From positions 1-39,736 of the forward strand of contig JAOKFJ010000009.1 of assembly GCA_028247015.1 (NCBI GenBank): 39,736 bases of DNA, given 5' to 3'. This DNA is from Methylophilaceae bacterium (GTDB lineage Bacteria; Pseudomonadota; Gammaproteobacteria; Burkholderiales; Methylophilaceae). The notes beneath the pieces are model-generated. The model worked only from the letters and a program-made list of their open reading frames with translations, was not told the DNA's origin and did not search any database. The translations under genes and the position numbers were made by a program. Below, piece after piece: positions 27,876 through 36,764 of this stretch (position 1 is its first letter; each line of letters starts with the position of its first letter).

Positions 27876-29153
27876 TTAGAGCTGATTAAAAGCATAAATA
27901 GCGGCTTCAACTGTCTGGTCAATATCTTTTTTTGAATGAGCAGTTGATACAAATCCAGCCTCAAATGCTGATGGGCCAAAATAAAAGCCTTGCTCTAACA
28001 TTAAATGAAAAAATTTATTAAATTTTTCACGATCACTATTCATTATTTCATCAAAACTGTTTGGAGGATTATCCCTGAAATACATCCCAAACATACCGCC
28101 TATATTTTTAGCACAAAAGCTTATCCCTTTGGATTGTGCAGCCTTTGTCATTCCATCCACTAATCTTTTAGTTATCAAGGATAAATCATCATAAAAATTT
28201 GGCTTTTGAACTAACTCCAATGTTTTCAAGCCCGCTGCTACAGCTACTGGATTTCCTGATAATGTTCCAGCTTGATAAACTGGTCCTAATGGTGCTAATT
28301 GCTCCATAATTTTTTTCTTGCCACCAAAAGCCCCCATAGGTAAACCTCCACCAATAATTTTACCTAGAGTTGTCATATCAGGAGTAACTTTGTATAACTC
28401 TTGTGCGCCCCCTAAGGCTACTCGAAACCCTGTCATGACTTCGTCAAATATTAATACAGCCTCATTTTCTGTACAAAGACTTCTTAGAGACCTAAGAAAA
28501 TTAATATCTGGCAGAATTAAATTCATATTTCCAACAATTGGCTCAATAATTACGCATGCTATCTCACCTCCTATGTCTTTAAAACATTTCTCTAATGCTT
28601 TGATGTCATTAAAAGGTAAGGTATGTGTATGTTTAGCAACATCTTTAGGCACGCCAGCAGAGCTAGGTTGCCCAAACGTTAAAGCACCTGATCCTGCTTT
28701 AACTAAAAGTGCATCAGCATGGCCGTGATAGCAGCCTTCAAATTTTACAATTTTATCTCGTCCAGTAAATCCTCTGGCAACCCTAATTGCACTCATAGTA
28801 GCTTCCGTGCCACTACTGACTAAACGAACTTGTTCAATACTAGGTACTAATTTAACCAGCAATTCTGCCATTTGAAGTTCACCGGCTGTTGGTGCACCAA
28901 AAGATAAACTATTTTTAGAGGCTTCTTGCACCGCAAGAATAACTTCGCGATTTGCATGCCCAAGGATCATAGGTCCCCATGAATTTATATAATCAATATA
29001 TTCTTTACCATTCTCATCCCATAAACGGCTGCCATTTCCTTTCTTAAAAAAGATAGGTTTCCCCCCCACTGAATTAAAGGCGCGGACTGGAGAATTTACT
29101 CCTCCTGGAATAGATTCAAGTGAACGTTCAAATAGGTCGTGATTCTTATTCAT
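27876..29153 (-). CDS. hemL: Glutamate-1-semialdehyde 2,1-aminomutase HemL
   Basis: A 425-residue PLP enzyme of the class III aminotransferase group making 5-aminolevulinate from glutamate-1-semialdehyde. PLP-binding Lys265 is in [18 protein letters not shown]; other family marks are [25 protein letters not shown] and FDEVMTGFR. Its start overlaps the thiE stop (ATGA). It precedes the glutamate synthase genes, and hemE is at the far end of the same run, so glutamate and tetrapyrrole genes are interleaved. Confidence 0.96.
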   Translation of the reverse strand: MNKNHDLFERSLESIPGGVNSPVRAFNSVGGKPIFFKKGNGSRLWDENGKEYIDYINSWGPMILGHANREVILAVQEASKNSLSFGAPTAGELQMAELLVKLVPSIEQVRLVSSGTEATMSAIRVARGFTGRDKIVKFEGCYHGHADALLVKAGSGALTFGQPSSAGVPKDVAKHTHTLPFNDIKALEKCFKDIGGEIACVIIEPIVGNMNLILPDINFLRSLRSLCTENEAVLIFDEVMTGFRVALGGAQELYKVTPDMTTLGKIIGGGLPMGAFGGKKKIMEQLAPLGPVYQAGTLSGNPVAVAAGLKTLELVQKPNFYDDLSLITKRLVDGMTKAAQSKGISFCAKNIGGMFGMYFRDNPPNSFDEIMNSDREKFNKFFHLMLEQGFYFGPSAFEAGFVSTAHSKKDIDQTVEAAIYAFNQL

Positions 29154-29791
29154 GATTTTTCGTTAATACTCAAAAGATTAATAAACTGTCTAGTTGTAGC
29201 TTCAATATTATCAGACATAAAAAGACTCTTAATTACTGCAATTGTTTTTATCCCTTCAAATATTAATGAAGGAGCATTCTCAAGTGTAATTCCACCAATA
29301 GCAACAATAGGTAGTTGTGTCTGTGCTCGAGCCTTCTTAAAAATATTAAGACTTACTTTTCGTGCTTTTGGCTTAGTACTAGTATTAAAAAAAGCACCTA
29401 ATGCTAAATAATCAGCCCCACTATCTTTTGCCAGCCTCACTCTATCAAGTGAGTTGTAGCAGGACACCCCTATTACTTTTTCTGTACCTATAATTTTTCT
29501 TGCTGTTTCTATAATGCCATCATCTTCGCCTAAATGTACGCCAAAAGCATCTAAATGTAAGCATAATTCAATATTGTCATTAATAATTAAATAAGCATTA
29601 TACCGATCACACAACTCCTTTATTACTTCAGCCTGTAAAAATTGTTGGGTTTTATTTAGAGTTTTTGCTCTGTACTGGACTAACCTTGCTCCCCCCTTTA
29701 ATGTTGCCAAAACCATAGCTGATAATTTATTGGTATCTGGCTCATCTGGAGTGATGACATATAAACCATTAATTATGGTTGTATCTACCAT
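29150..29791 (-). CDS. thiE: Thiamine-phosphate synthase ThiE
   Basis: A 213-residue TIM-barrel enzyme that couples hydroxymethylpyrimidine diphosphate to thiazole phosphate. Visible marks are [10 protein letters not shown] (pyrophosphate-binding), HLGEDDG and [11 protein letters not shown]. The frame is open to 29863, but upstream Met codons would overlap thiD by more than 40 bases and add a non-homologous stretch. The ATG at 29791 has AAGGA seven bases before it and gives the normal length, so I chose it; it still overlaps the thiD tail by 23 bases. It completes thiamine phosphate with products of ThiD and ThiG. Confidence 0.92.
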   Translation of the reverse strand: MVDTTIINGLYVITPDEPDTNKLSAMVLATLKGGARLVQYRAKTLNKTQQFLQAEVIKELCDRYNAYLIINDNIELCLHLDAFGVHLGEDDGIIETARKIIGTEKVIGVSCYNSLDRVRLAKDSGADYLALGAFFNTSTKPKARKVSLNIFKKARAQTQLPIVAIGGITLENAPSLIFEGIKTIAVIKSLFMSDNIEATTRQFINLLSINEKS

Positions 29792-30608
29792 CGTCATCCT
29801 TAAAATCATTCCTCCAAAAAAAACGATCGGGGATCGATTGCCCCATACCTGGCTTGAATGCATTATTTAATGTGTGCCATGTAAAATTCTGGGCTTCTTC
29901 GACCGCTACCTCTAAACTTAGCCCTTGAGCATAATAGCCTGCTATGGCTGATGTTAAGGTACATCCTGAGCCATGGTAGTTGCCAGGAAGACGATCCCAA
30001 TAAAAAGGAGTAGGTTGGCCTTGATGGTCGAATAAAGTATTAATAACTGAATCTGTTTTCTCGTGTGTCCCTGTAATCAAAGTATTTTCGCAGCCCATTA
30101 CTCTTAATCGTTCAGCACATTCTTCAATAGTAATACTAGAGAATTCCTCATTATCTTCAATAACTAAGCGTCGAGCCTCAAAACTATTAGGTGTAATTAA
30201 TAATGACTGAGGAAATAATAGTTCTGTCATGGCTAATAACATATCTGCATTAGCTAGATCATCTCCCCTACCTGAAGCTAAGACAGGATCAATAATAAGA
30301 GGGATATTAGGATAATCGGCCACAATCTCTGCCACAGCAGTCATATTTTCAAGGCTGCTAAGTACTCCACATTTAAAAATAACAACATCCATATCCTCAA
30401 GAATTGAACGAGCTTGATCATTTACCCAATCACTGCCTAATGCCATGAGGCTATCCACTCCCACAGTATCTTGGACAGTAATACCCGTAGTCACCGATAG
30501 AGGATGGCACCCTAAGCTTGCTAATGTCAAAACATCAGCCTGAAGTCCAGCACCGCCGCTTGGGTCAGTTGCTGAAAATGTCATAACTTTTGGTGGTAAT
30601 TTTATCAT
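29769..30608 (-). CDS. thiD: Hydroxymethylpyrimidine (phosphate) kinase ThiD
   Basis: A 279-residue ribokinase-fold enzyme phosphorylating HMP and HMP-P. The substrate segment FSATDPSGGAGLQAD, ITPNSFEA, and the anion-hole motif YHGSGCTLTSAIA are intact. It is the first gene of the thiD-thiE-hemL run. The 129 bases upstream (to priA) show no TPP-riboswitch core; a TTGCAG-N18-TAAATT pair is only a weak promoter candidate. Confidence 0.95.
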   Translation of the reverse strand: MIKLPPKVMTFSATDPSGGAGLQADVLTLASLGCHPLSVTTGITVQDTVGVDSLMALGSDWVNDQARSILEDMDVVIFKCGVLSSLENMTAVAEIVADYPNIPLIIDPVLASGRGDDLANADMLLAMTELLFPQSLLITPNSFEARRLVIEDNEEFSSITIEECAERLRVMGCENTLITGTHEKTDSVINTLFDHQGQPTPFYWDRLPGNYHGSGCTLTSAIAGYYAQGLSLEVAVEEAQNFTWHTLNNAFKPGMGQSIPDRFFWRNDFKDDDGRYNHN

Positions 30609-30737
30609 CTGTAATGAATTGGTACGTAAAATTTAACTGGTGATATAAGGTAACTGCAAAGCTTACTCTTTACAATTGAATTTCGCCAAATATACTTTTT
30701 ATTAAAAATATTATTGTATATGAAGGATTCCATAGAA

Positions 30738-32924
30738 TTAAAACTCAATAGGATCAACATCAATTGACCATTTTACTCTGTTGGCCATAGGGTGCGACCT
30801 TAATTCCTTAATCCAGGGCTTTAATAAATTTTGTAATTCAGTTCGTGATTGCGCCTGCAGAAATATTTGATGCCTTTCATATCCATTTAATCGTTGCATA
30901 ACTGGGCGAACTGGGCCATAGAGGGTTACAGAAGATTTAAATGCATTAGCTTTTTTTAAAGCCATATTACTAAAAGCTACAGAGTGATCTAATGTTTTAG
31001 CTTCAATTTGTAATAAAGCATTATAACTAAAGGGGGATAATTGCATTTGTTTCCTTTCTTCTAATAAGCTTTGAGCAAAATCTGAAAAGTCATTAGTCTT
31101 TAAGGCCTCATAAACAGGATGATTAGGAAATGCAGTTTGAATTAAGACTTCTCCTTTAATCTCTGCACGACCAGCTCTTCCTGCAACCTGCATAAGCTGT
31201 GAAAATAATCTCTCGGGCGCTCTAAAATCGGAACTATACAAAGCATTGTCTGCATCAATAACTACTACTAATGACAAATTTGGAAAATCATGCCCCTTTG
31301 CTAACATTTGTGTTCCAACTAAAATATCAATTTCTCGTTGATTCATACGTTGGTAAAGTTTATCTAATGCATCTTTTGTTCGAGTAGTATCTCGGTCGAC
31401 TCTTAAAATATTTGCACTAGGAAATAATTGATTTAAACTTTCCTCAATTTTCTGAGTTCCTAAACCTAATGGATGTAAATCAGTATTTCCACAATCCACA
31501 CATTGCATAGGAATTTTTTTATCATAGCCACAATGATGACATTTTAATCTTTTTGTTTTCAAGTGAACTACCAAGCGAGTGCTGCATCTCTCACAATTTG
31601 CAGACCATGCGCAATTTGAACAGACTAATACTGGGGCATATCCTCGTCGGTTAATAAAAATTAATACTTGTTCTTTTCGATTAATCCGAGATTGAATTGC
31701 CTCAATAATAATATTTGAAATTGTAGGGCCATATTTATCTCCTGCAGGAATAGTATGAATAATTGGTAATTTAGCATTTTTGACAGCACGGGTCGTTAAT
31801 TCTAAATAACGATACTTTGCATTTTCTCCTCTAGCATTAAACCAAGTTTCAAGTGCAGGGGTTGCGGTACCTAACACAATCGGAACATTTTCATATTTAG
31901 CTCGCATCATAGCAACATCCCTTGCATGATATCTAAGACCTTCATGCTGTTTAAAAGATCCATCATGTTCTTCATCAATAATAATGAGCTTAAGATTTGG
32001 TAAAGGAGTAAAGACTGCTAGTCTTGTCCCAATAATAATCTGAGCTTCACCTGATTTTGCCTTTCTCCAATTGCTAAGCCGCTCAATACCTGACAAATGA
32101 CTATGTAGAGTAACTAAAATTTTATTTGGGAACCTATGCTTAAATCGTGCTTCAAGTTGAGGGGTTAAATTTATTTCTGGGACTAAAATTAATATCTGTG
32201 ACTTATCTTTACCTACAAATTTATTTAACAACTGAAGATAAATTTCAGTTTTCCCACTGCCTGTAATGCCATGAATTAGCCAAGCGGCATTGCCATGCTT
32301 TTTTACTAAAGCTGATAATACTTTTTTTTGCTGGACATTTAATTCAGGAGAAACTTCAGGTTGGTTCAATTTTGGAATCCACTTTTTTTCAGTGGCTACT
32401 CCCAGAGAAACTAATTCTTTTGCACATTCTCGACCGTTAGATACAGAAAGATTTAAATCAGAATCTCTAATAGAATTTAAAAATAATGCATGCGCTAACT
32501 TTTTCAGCCTAACTTTTCTTTTAGGTAGCTCCTCAATCCATTTAAGGTTAAGTTTATTTGTAGCTTCATAAATTTTTGCAATTTTTTTAATTTGTCCTTT
32601 TGCTTGTTTAATTCTTGAGGGCACAACAGACATAATTGTCTGACCAATAGGGTGATGATAATAATTTGAAACAAAATATAATAATTTAAATAGATTTTTA
32701 TCAAAAATAATTTCTTCTTCGGCAAAAATAATTTTTTTTAGCTTTTGGCTTGGCACATTTGTATATGAAGAGATGCCACATATAATGCCAATTATCTGTC
32801 TTTTTCCAAAGGGAACTTTGACATATTGACCAATTTTTAAGATTTGATCATTAGGTAAATAATCAAATAATTGATCCATAGGAACATCAATTGCTACTTG
32901 TATAAATTTTTCTTTAGCTGCCAT
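30738..32924 (-). CDS. priA: Primosomal replication protein PriA
   Basis: A 728-residue 3'-to-5' DNA helicase that restarts stalled replication forks. An N-terminal DNA-binding domain (about 1-105) precedes helicase motifs GITGSGKTEIY (Walker A) and DEEHDGSFKQ (Walker B). The zinc-binding insertion has paired cysteines (CSNC, CERC, CHHC, CVDC), and motif VAGRAGRAE lies near 600. Its length is typical. It is divergent from argS, with 80 bases between the starts. Confidence 0.96.
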   Translation of the reverse strand: MAAKEKFIQVAIDVPMDQLFDYLPNDQILKIGQYVKVPFGKRQIIGIICGISSYTNVPSQKLKKIIFAEEEIIFDKNLFKLLYFVSNYYHHPIGQTIMSVVPSRIKQAKGQIKKIAKIYEATNKLNLKWIEELPKRKVRLKKLAHALFLNSIRDSDLNLSVSNGRECAKELVSLGVATEKKWIPKLNQPEVSPELNVQQKKVLSALVKKHGNAAWLIHGITGSGKTEIYLQLLNKFVGKDKSQILILVPEINLTPQLEARFKHRFPNKILVTLHSHLSGIERLSNWRKAKSGEAQIIIGTRLAVFTPLPNLKLIIIDEEHDGSFKQHEGLRYHARDVAMMRAKYENVPIVLGTATPALETWFNARGENAKYRYLELTTRAVKNAKLPIIHTIPAGDKYGPTISNIIIEAIQSRINRKEQVLIFINRRGYAPVLVCSNCAWSANCERCSTRLVVHLKTKRLKCHHCGYDKKIPMQCVDCGNTDLHPLGLGTQKIEESLNQLFPSANILRVDRDTTRTKDALDKLYQRMNQREIDILVGTQMLAKGHDFPNLSLVVVIDADNALYSSDFRAPERLFSQLMQVAGRAGRAEIKGEVLIQTAFPNHPVYEALKTNDFSDFAQSLLEERKQMQLSPFSYNALLQIEAKTLDHSVAFSNMALKKANAFKSSVTLYGPVRPVMQRLNGYERHQIFLQAQSRTELQNLLKPWIKELRSHPMANRVKWSIDVDPIEF

Positions 32925-32989
32925 ATAGAATTTACAGTTATTTCCTTAAATAGAAATCAGAGGATAGGGTAAAATAACCTTTTACTCAT

Positions 32990-32995
32990 TATAAT
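32990..32995 (+). promoter_or_regulatory. Candidate -10 element of argS
   Basis: A perfect TATAAT lies only nine bases before the argS GTG. If used, transcription would begin at about 33001-33003 and the message would have almost no leader. The expected -35 position (about 32967-32972) is a poor match, so the assignment is tentative. Confidence 0.5.
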
Positions 32996-33004
32996 TGTAA
33001 CCTT

Positions 33005-34663
33005 GTGAAAGAACATCTTACTGATTTACTTTTTAATGCTGTCAGACAATTGACAGACGAGATCAATAAAAGCCAGATTATTATTGAGAGACCTAAACTC
33101 ATAGAGCATGGCGACTTCTCAACTAATATAGCGTTAGTGCTTTCAAAAACCTTAAAAAAACAACCTCGAGATATTGCACAATTAATTTTAGATTATCTAC
33201 CTGAAGCATCTCATTTCAATAAAATTGAAATTGCAGGAGCAGGTTTTTTAAATTTTTTTCTAAGCGCTCTCTCCCATCAAACAATTATCAATAAAGTTAT
33301 TAAAGAAAAAGATGGTTATGGGGGAAGTCAGAACGGAAAGTCTCAAAAAATTCAAATTGAATTTGTTTCTGCCAACCCAACTGGTCCCTTGCATGTTGGT
33401 CATGGACGAGGAGCAGCAATTGGGGATTCTATTGCACGATTATTTGAATTTTCAGGCTGGGAAGTAACACGAGAATTTTATTATAATGATGCTGGTGCCC
33501 AAATCGATAATTTAATGCGTTCAGTCAAAGCTCACTGTCTGAATATTAAACCAGATCATAAAGACTTTCCTGAAGATGGTTATCGAGGTAACTATATTGC
33601 AGACATTGCTAAGGAATATTTAGCTAAAACTTCTATAAAATGCGCAGATAATAAGATTAAGGCATCTGGTGATATTAATGATGAAGAATCTATAAGAATT
33701 TTTAGTATTGCCTATCTAAGAAATGAGCAAGATCAGGACCTAGAAGCTTTTCAAACTAATTTTGATATTTATACCCTGGAATCAGACCTATACAAAAATA
33801 ATAAAGTAAATTTTGTCGTTGATACTCTAATCAAAGAAGGCCATACCTATGAAAAAGATGGGGCTTTATGGCTAAAAACGACTAATTTTGGCGATGATAA
33901 AGATCGTGTCATGAAAAAATCCGATGGTGATTTTACCTATTTTGTGCCAGATATAGCCTATCATTTGGATAAATGGACACGAGGATTTATTAAGGTGATT
34001 AATGAGCAAGGCGCTGATCATCATAGTACTATTAGTCGAGTTCGTGCAGGCCTTCAAGGTCTTAATAAAAATATTCCTAAAGATTGGCCTGAATATGTCT
34101 TACATCAAATGATTACCGTAATGAAAGATGGCGTTGAAGTTAAAATCTCAAAGAGGGCAGGTAGCTATGTCACACTTAAAGATTTAATAGATGAGGTTGG
34201 ATGCGATGCTACTCGATATTTTTTAGCTGCTCGCCGAGCCGACTCGCAACTTATTTTTGATATTGATCTTGCAAAAAGTCGAAACAATGACAACCCTGTT
34301 TACTATATTCAGTACGCACATGCTCGGGTTGAAGGTGTATTAAATCAGTGGGAAGGGGATAGAAATACACTGTATATTAATGCTCCGCACCCCTTTGAAA
34401 CACAAGCAGAAAAAAAACTTATAAAAAGAATCAGTGAGTTTCCTGAAGTAGTTGTTCAGGCTACCAATGAATTAGCTCCTCATCAAATCACAAATTTCTT
34501 AAAAGACTGTGCAGCCGACCTGCATAGCTATTATAATGACAGCAAATTCTTAGTAGATGATGAATTAACTAAGAAAGCAAGACTTGCCCTTATTTATGCC
34601 ACGCAATGCGTTATAAAAAATGGTTTAGCCTTATTAGGTATTACTGCGCCAAAAAAAATGTAA
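33005..34663 (+). CDS. argS: Arginyl-tRNA synthetase
   Basis: A 552-residue class Ia aminoacyl-tRNA synthetase charging tRNA-Arg. The N-terminal additional domain starts KEHLTDLLFNAV, the HIGH-type signature is SANPTGPLHVGHGRG (130-133 HVGH), a KMSK-like KISKRAG stands near 380, and the DALR anticodon-binding domain ends the protein. The start is GTG; no in-frame ATG is found near the expected N-terminus. No Shine-Dalgarno precedes it, in agreement with a possible leaderless transcript. It is followed by SPOR-dsbA-SDR, an order common in betaproteobacteria. Confidence 0.96.
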   Translation: MKEHLTDLLFNAVRQLTDEINKSQIIIERPKLIEHGDFSTNIALVLSKTLKKQPRDIAQLILDYLPEASHFNKIEIAGAGFLNFFLSALSHQTIINKVIKEKDGYGGSQNGKSQKIQIEFVSANPTGPLHVGHGRGAAIGDSIARLFEFSGWEVTREFYYNDAGAQIDNLMRSVKAHCLNIKPDHKDFPEDGYRGNYIADIAKEYLAKTSIKCADNKIKASGDINDEESIRIFSIAYLRNEQDQDLEAFQTNFDIYTLESDLYKNNKVNFVVDTLIKEGHTYEKDGALWLKTTNFGDDKDRVMKKSDGDFTYFVPDIAYHLDKWTRGFIKVINEQGADHHSTISRVRAGLQGLNKNIPKDWPEYVLHQMITVMKDGVEVKISKRAGSYVTLKDLIDEVGCDATRYFLAARRADSQLIFDIDLAKSRNNDNPVYYIQYAHARVEGVLNQWEGDRNTLYINAPHPFETQAEKKLIKRISEFPEVVVQATNELAPHQITNFLKDCAADLHSYYNDSKFLVDDELTKKARLALIYATQCVIKNGLALLGITAPKKM

Positions 34664-34675
34664 AGGAAATAAAAA

Positions 34676-35233
34676 ATGACAGATGATTATCGAACAACTA
34701 AAGCGATCAACGCTGAAAAAACTCCTTTTACCAATGGTTTATTTTTTGGTTTACTACTTGGAATTTTAGTGTCAATTGCAGTTACTCTTTTTATTACTAA
34801 TGGTAAAAGCCCTTTTGTTTCGAAAGAAACAGAAGGGGCATGTATTGAAGTTAATTCATCTATAGGGCAAGAAGAGGTTATTAATATTGATGAAGATGCA
34901 ACTTTTGACTTTTATGACACTCTTCCCAAGGAATCATCTGTTTATAGAGATGAAAAGGTAAAAACTAATCCTGATAAGGATCGAAATGTTGATTACTTTA
35001 TTCAGGTTGGGGCTTTTTCTGAAGAAAGTCCAGCAGATAATCTTAAGGCGAAACTAGCACTAATGGGATTTGAATCCGTTATTATGTCTGCAAAGATTGG
35101 GAACAATGTTTTTCATCGAGTCAGTGTGGGGCCTTATCAGAAATATGAAAAAGCTAAGGATGTAAGTGAGCAATTAATGAAAGAAGGTTTTAAGGCGAAC
35201 TTAACTAAGCTAACTAGGCCTAAAGTAAACTGA
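34676..35233 (+). CDS. SPOR-domain protein, FtsN-like
   Basis: A 185-residue bitopic inner membrane protein: short cytoplasmic N-terminus, one membrane helix (about 20-41), an acidic linker, and a C-terminal SPOR domain (about 103-180, DYFIQVGAFSEESPADNLKAKL in its opening part). SPOR domains bind denuded glycan strands at the division septum. The layout is that of FtsN, though much shorter than the E. coli protein, as is common in betaproteobacteria. It starts 12 bases after argS with an AAAGGAAA ribosome site. Confidence 0.88.
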   Translation: MTDDYRTTKAINAEKTPFTNGLFFGLLLGILVSIAVTLFITNGKSPFVSKETEGACIEVNSSIGQEEVINIDEDATFDFYDTLPKESSVYRDEKVKTNPDKDRNVDYFIQVGAFSEESPADNLKAKLALMGFESVIMSAKIGNNVFHRVSVGPYQKYEKAKDVSEQLMKEGFKANLTKLTRPKVN

Positions 35234-35249
35234 GATAATAGGAGATAAA

Positions 35250-35885
35250 ATGAAAAAATTATTATTAGCATTTTTAGTGATCATCGCAAATACTGGTATT
35301 GGTATTGCTGTCGAGCCTAAACCAGGAATTAATTTTAAAGCTACTAATGAAACTATTGAGACTAATTCTGGAAATAAAATTGAAGTTGTTGAGTTGTTTT
35401 GGTACGGCTGTATTCATTGCTACACGATGGATCCATATTTAGACAAATGGGCTGATAAATTACCAAAAGATGTTGTGTTTAAAAGAATTCCTGCTATTCC
35501 AAGAAAAAACTGGGCTCCAGGAGCCAAAGCCTACTATGCATTAGAAACACTAGATTTAGACCATAAGCTACATGAAAGGTTATTTAAGGCAATTCATAAA
35601 GAAAAAACTCTAAATCCTGTCGATCAAAAAGGTCTAGTAAAATGGATTGCAGCCAATGGAAAATTAGATATAACTGAAGTTAATTCAGCCTTTAACTCTT
35701 TTTCTATGAATGCTAAATTATCACGCTCAGCCAAGATGTTTAAAGCGGCCGGAGCCACAGGAGTTCCAAGTATTATTATAGATGGACGTTATCTAACTTC
35801 TAGTACAATGGCTGGTGGTGAACAAAACACAATTGATATAATGAATTATATTATCAACAATATTCGAAAAGAAAAAACAAAATAA
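35250..35885 (+). CDS. dsbA: Thiol:disulfide interchange protein DsbA
   Basis: A 211-residue periplasmic oxidase introducing disulfides. It has a signal peptide (about 1-20), an active site CIHC (Cys54, Cys57) in FWYGCIHCYTM and the cis-Pro loop GATGVPSIIIDG. Length is typical. The central dipeptide Ile-His differs from the Pro-His of E. coli DsbA and should change the redox potential. It lies 16 bases after the SPOR gene, behind a GGAG ribosome site. It could act on Cys-bearing exported proteins in this window. Confidence 0.94.
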   Translation: MKKLLLAFLVIIANTGIGIAVEPKPGINFKATNETIETNSGNKIEVVELFWYGCIHCYTMDPYLDKWADKLPKDVVFKRIPAIPRKNWAPGAKAYYALETLDLDHKLHERLFKAIHKEKTLNPVDQKGLVKWIAANGKLDITEVNSAFNSFSMNAKLSRSAKMFKAAGATGVPSIIIDGRYLTSSTMAGGEQNTIDIMNYIINNIRKEKTK

Positions 35886-35894
35886 TAGGCCTTT

Positions 35895-36659
35895 ATGGCG
35901 CTCAAAATTATAATAACAGGTGCCAGTTCTGGAATAGGACAGGCCCTTGCAAAAGAATACGACAAGAAAGATGTTGTAATTGGACTTCTTGCCAGACGTA
36001 AAGATAAGCTAATCGAGCTACAAAAAACTCTTTCGTGCAAATCTCTAATTTTTTCTGTTGATGTTACAGACCTTGCTCAATGCAGACGGGCCGCAGAAGA
36101 ATTTATGGCGCTTCATGGCACGCCTGATATTGTTATTGCCAACGCAGGTATTAGCTCAGGTACACTTACTGAAAATTTTTCTGACCTAGTTACTTTTAAA
36201 AAAATTATTGCTACAAATTTAATTGGGGTTACTCATACATTTTATCCATTTATCCAGCCCTTTAGAAAAAGAGGCTCCGGTCACTTTATTGGAATATCGA
36301 GCGTTGCAGGTATCCGAGGTATACCTGGAGCAGGTGCCTATAGTGCATCAAAAGCAGCTCTTATTAACTATCTAGAAAGTCTACGTATTGAGCTTTCAAC
36401 CTCTAATATTAATGTTACAACAATTGCACCAGGCTACATTACAACCCCTATGACTGATGCAAACCAATATTCAATGCCTTTTCTTATGCCAGTTGATAAA
36501 GCTGCACAAGCCATGGTTAGAGCTATTAAAAAGAAAAAGAAATTTATCGTTATTCCATGGCAAATGAATTTTATCGCGAGAATCATGCGCCTCCTTCCAA
36601 TCTCAGTTTGGGATCTTCTTGCTAAAAAAGCGCCTCGAAAAAAAACTATTTCTCTATAA
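35895..36659 (+). CDS. Short-chain dehydrogenase/reductase
   Basis: A 254-residue classical SDR with Rossmann motif TGASSGIG (8-15), NAGISSG (83-89), and a catalytic set Ser136, Tyr149 and Lys153 in YSASK. The substrate is not predictable. A basic C-terminal tail (KKKKKF, then PRKKTISL) and a hydrophobic stretch (WQMNFIARIMRLLPISVW) suggest peripheral membrane attachment. It follows dsbA by nine bases. Confidence 0.9.
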   Translation: MALKIIITGASSGIGQALAKEYDKKDVVIGLLARRKDKLIELQKTLSCKSLIFSVDVTDLAQCRRAAEEFMALHGTPDIVIANAGISSGTLTENFSDLVTFKKIIATNLIGVTHTFYPFIQPFRKRGSGHFIGISSVAGIRGIPGAGAYSASKAALINYLESLRIELSTSNINVTTIAPGYITTPMTDANQYSMPFLMPVDKAAQAMVRAIKKKKKFIVIPWQMNFIARIMRLLPISVWDLLAKKAPRKKTISL

Positions 36660-36681
36660 ATAGATTCATTACATTAATAAC

Positions 36682-36720
36682 AAATCATTTGTCGAATAAT
36701 AGCCACAAATAATTTAGAAT
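36682..36720 (+). promoter_or_regulatory. Imperfect dyad over a candidate promoter of the oxidase-flavoprotein gene
   Basis: AAATCATTTGT (36682-36692) and ACAAATAATTT (36705-36715) match as an inverted repeat at 10 of 11 positions with a 12-base spacer. TAGAAT (36715-36720), a good -10, begins on its last base, so the dyad would cover the -35 region. No T-run follows, which argues against a terminator for the SDR gene. An operator for a dimeric regulator is my reading; it does not match the FNR or NsrR consensus as I know them. Confidence 0.45.
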
Positions 36721-36764
36721 GTCACCTTTAAAGAAGTATCTCCATTTTATAAAGAAAGGTATAA

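Noticed and set aside
27866-27891. Terminator between hemL and gltB
   Set aside because: A 10-bp AT-rich stem overlaps the hemL stop but is not followed by a T-run; at best weak, so not called as a terminator.
28318-28728. 136-codon open frame opposite hemL
   Set aside because: Entirely antisense to a conserved PLP enzyme with no recognisable domain; a shadow frame.
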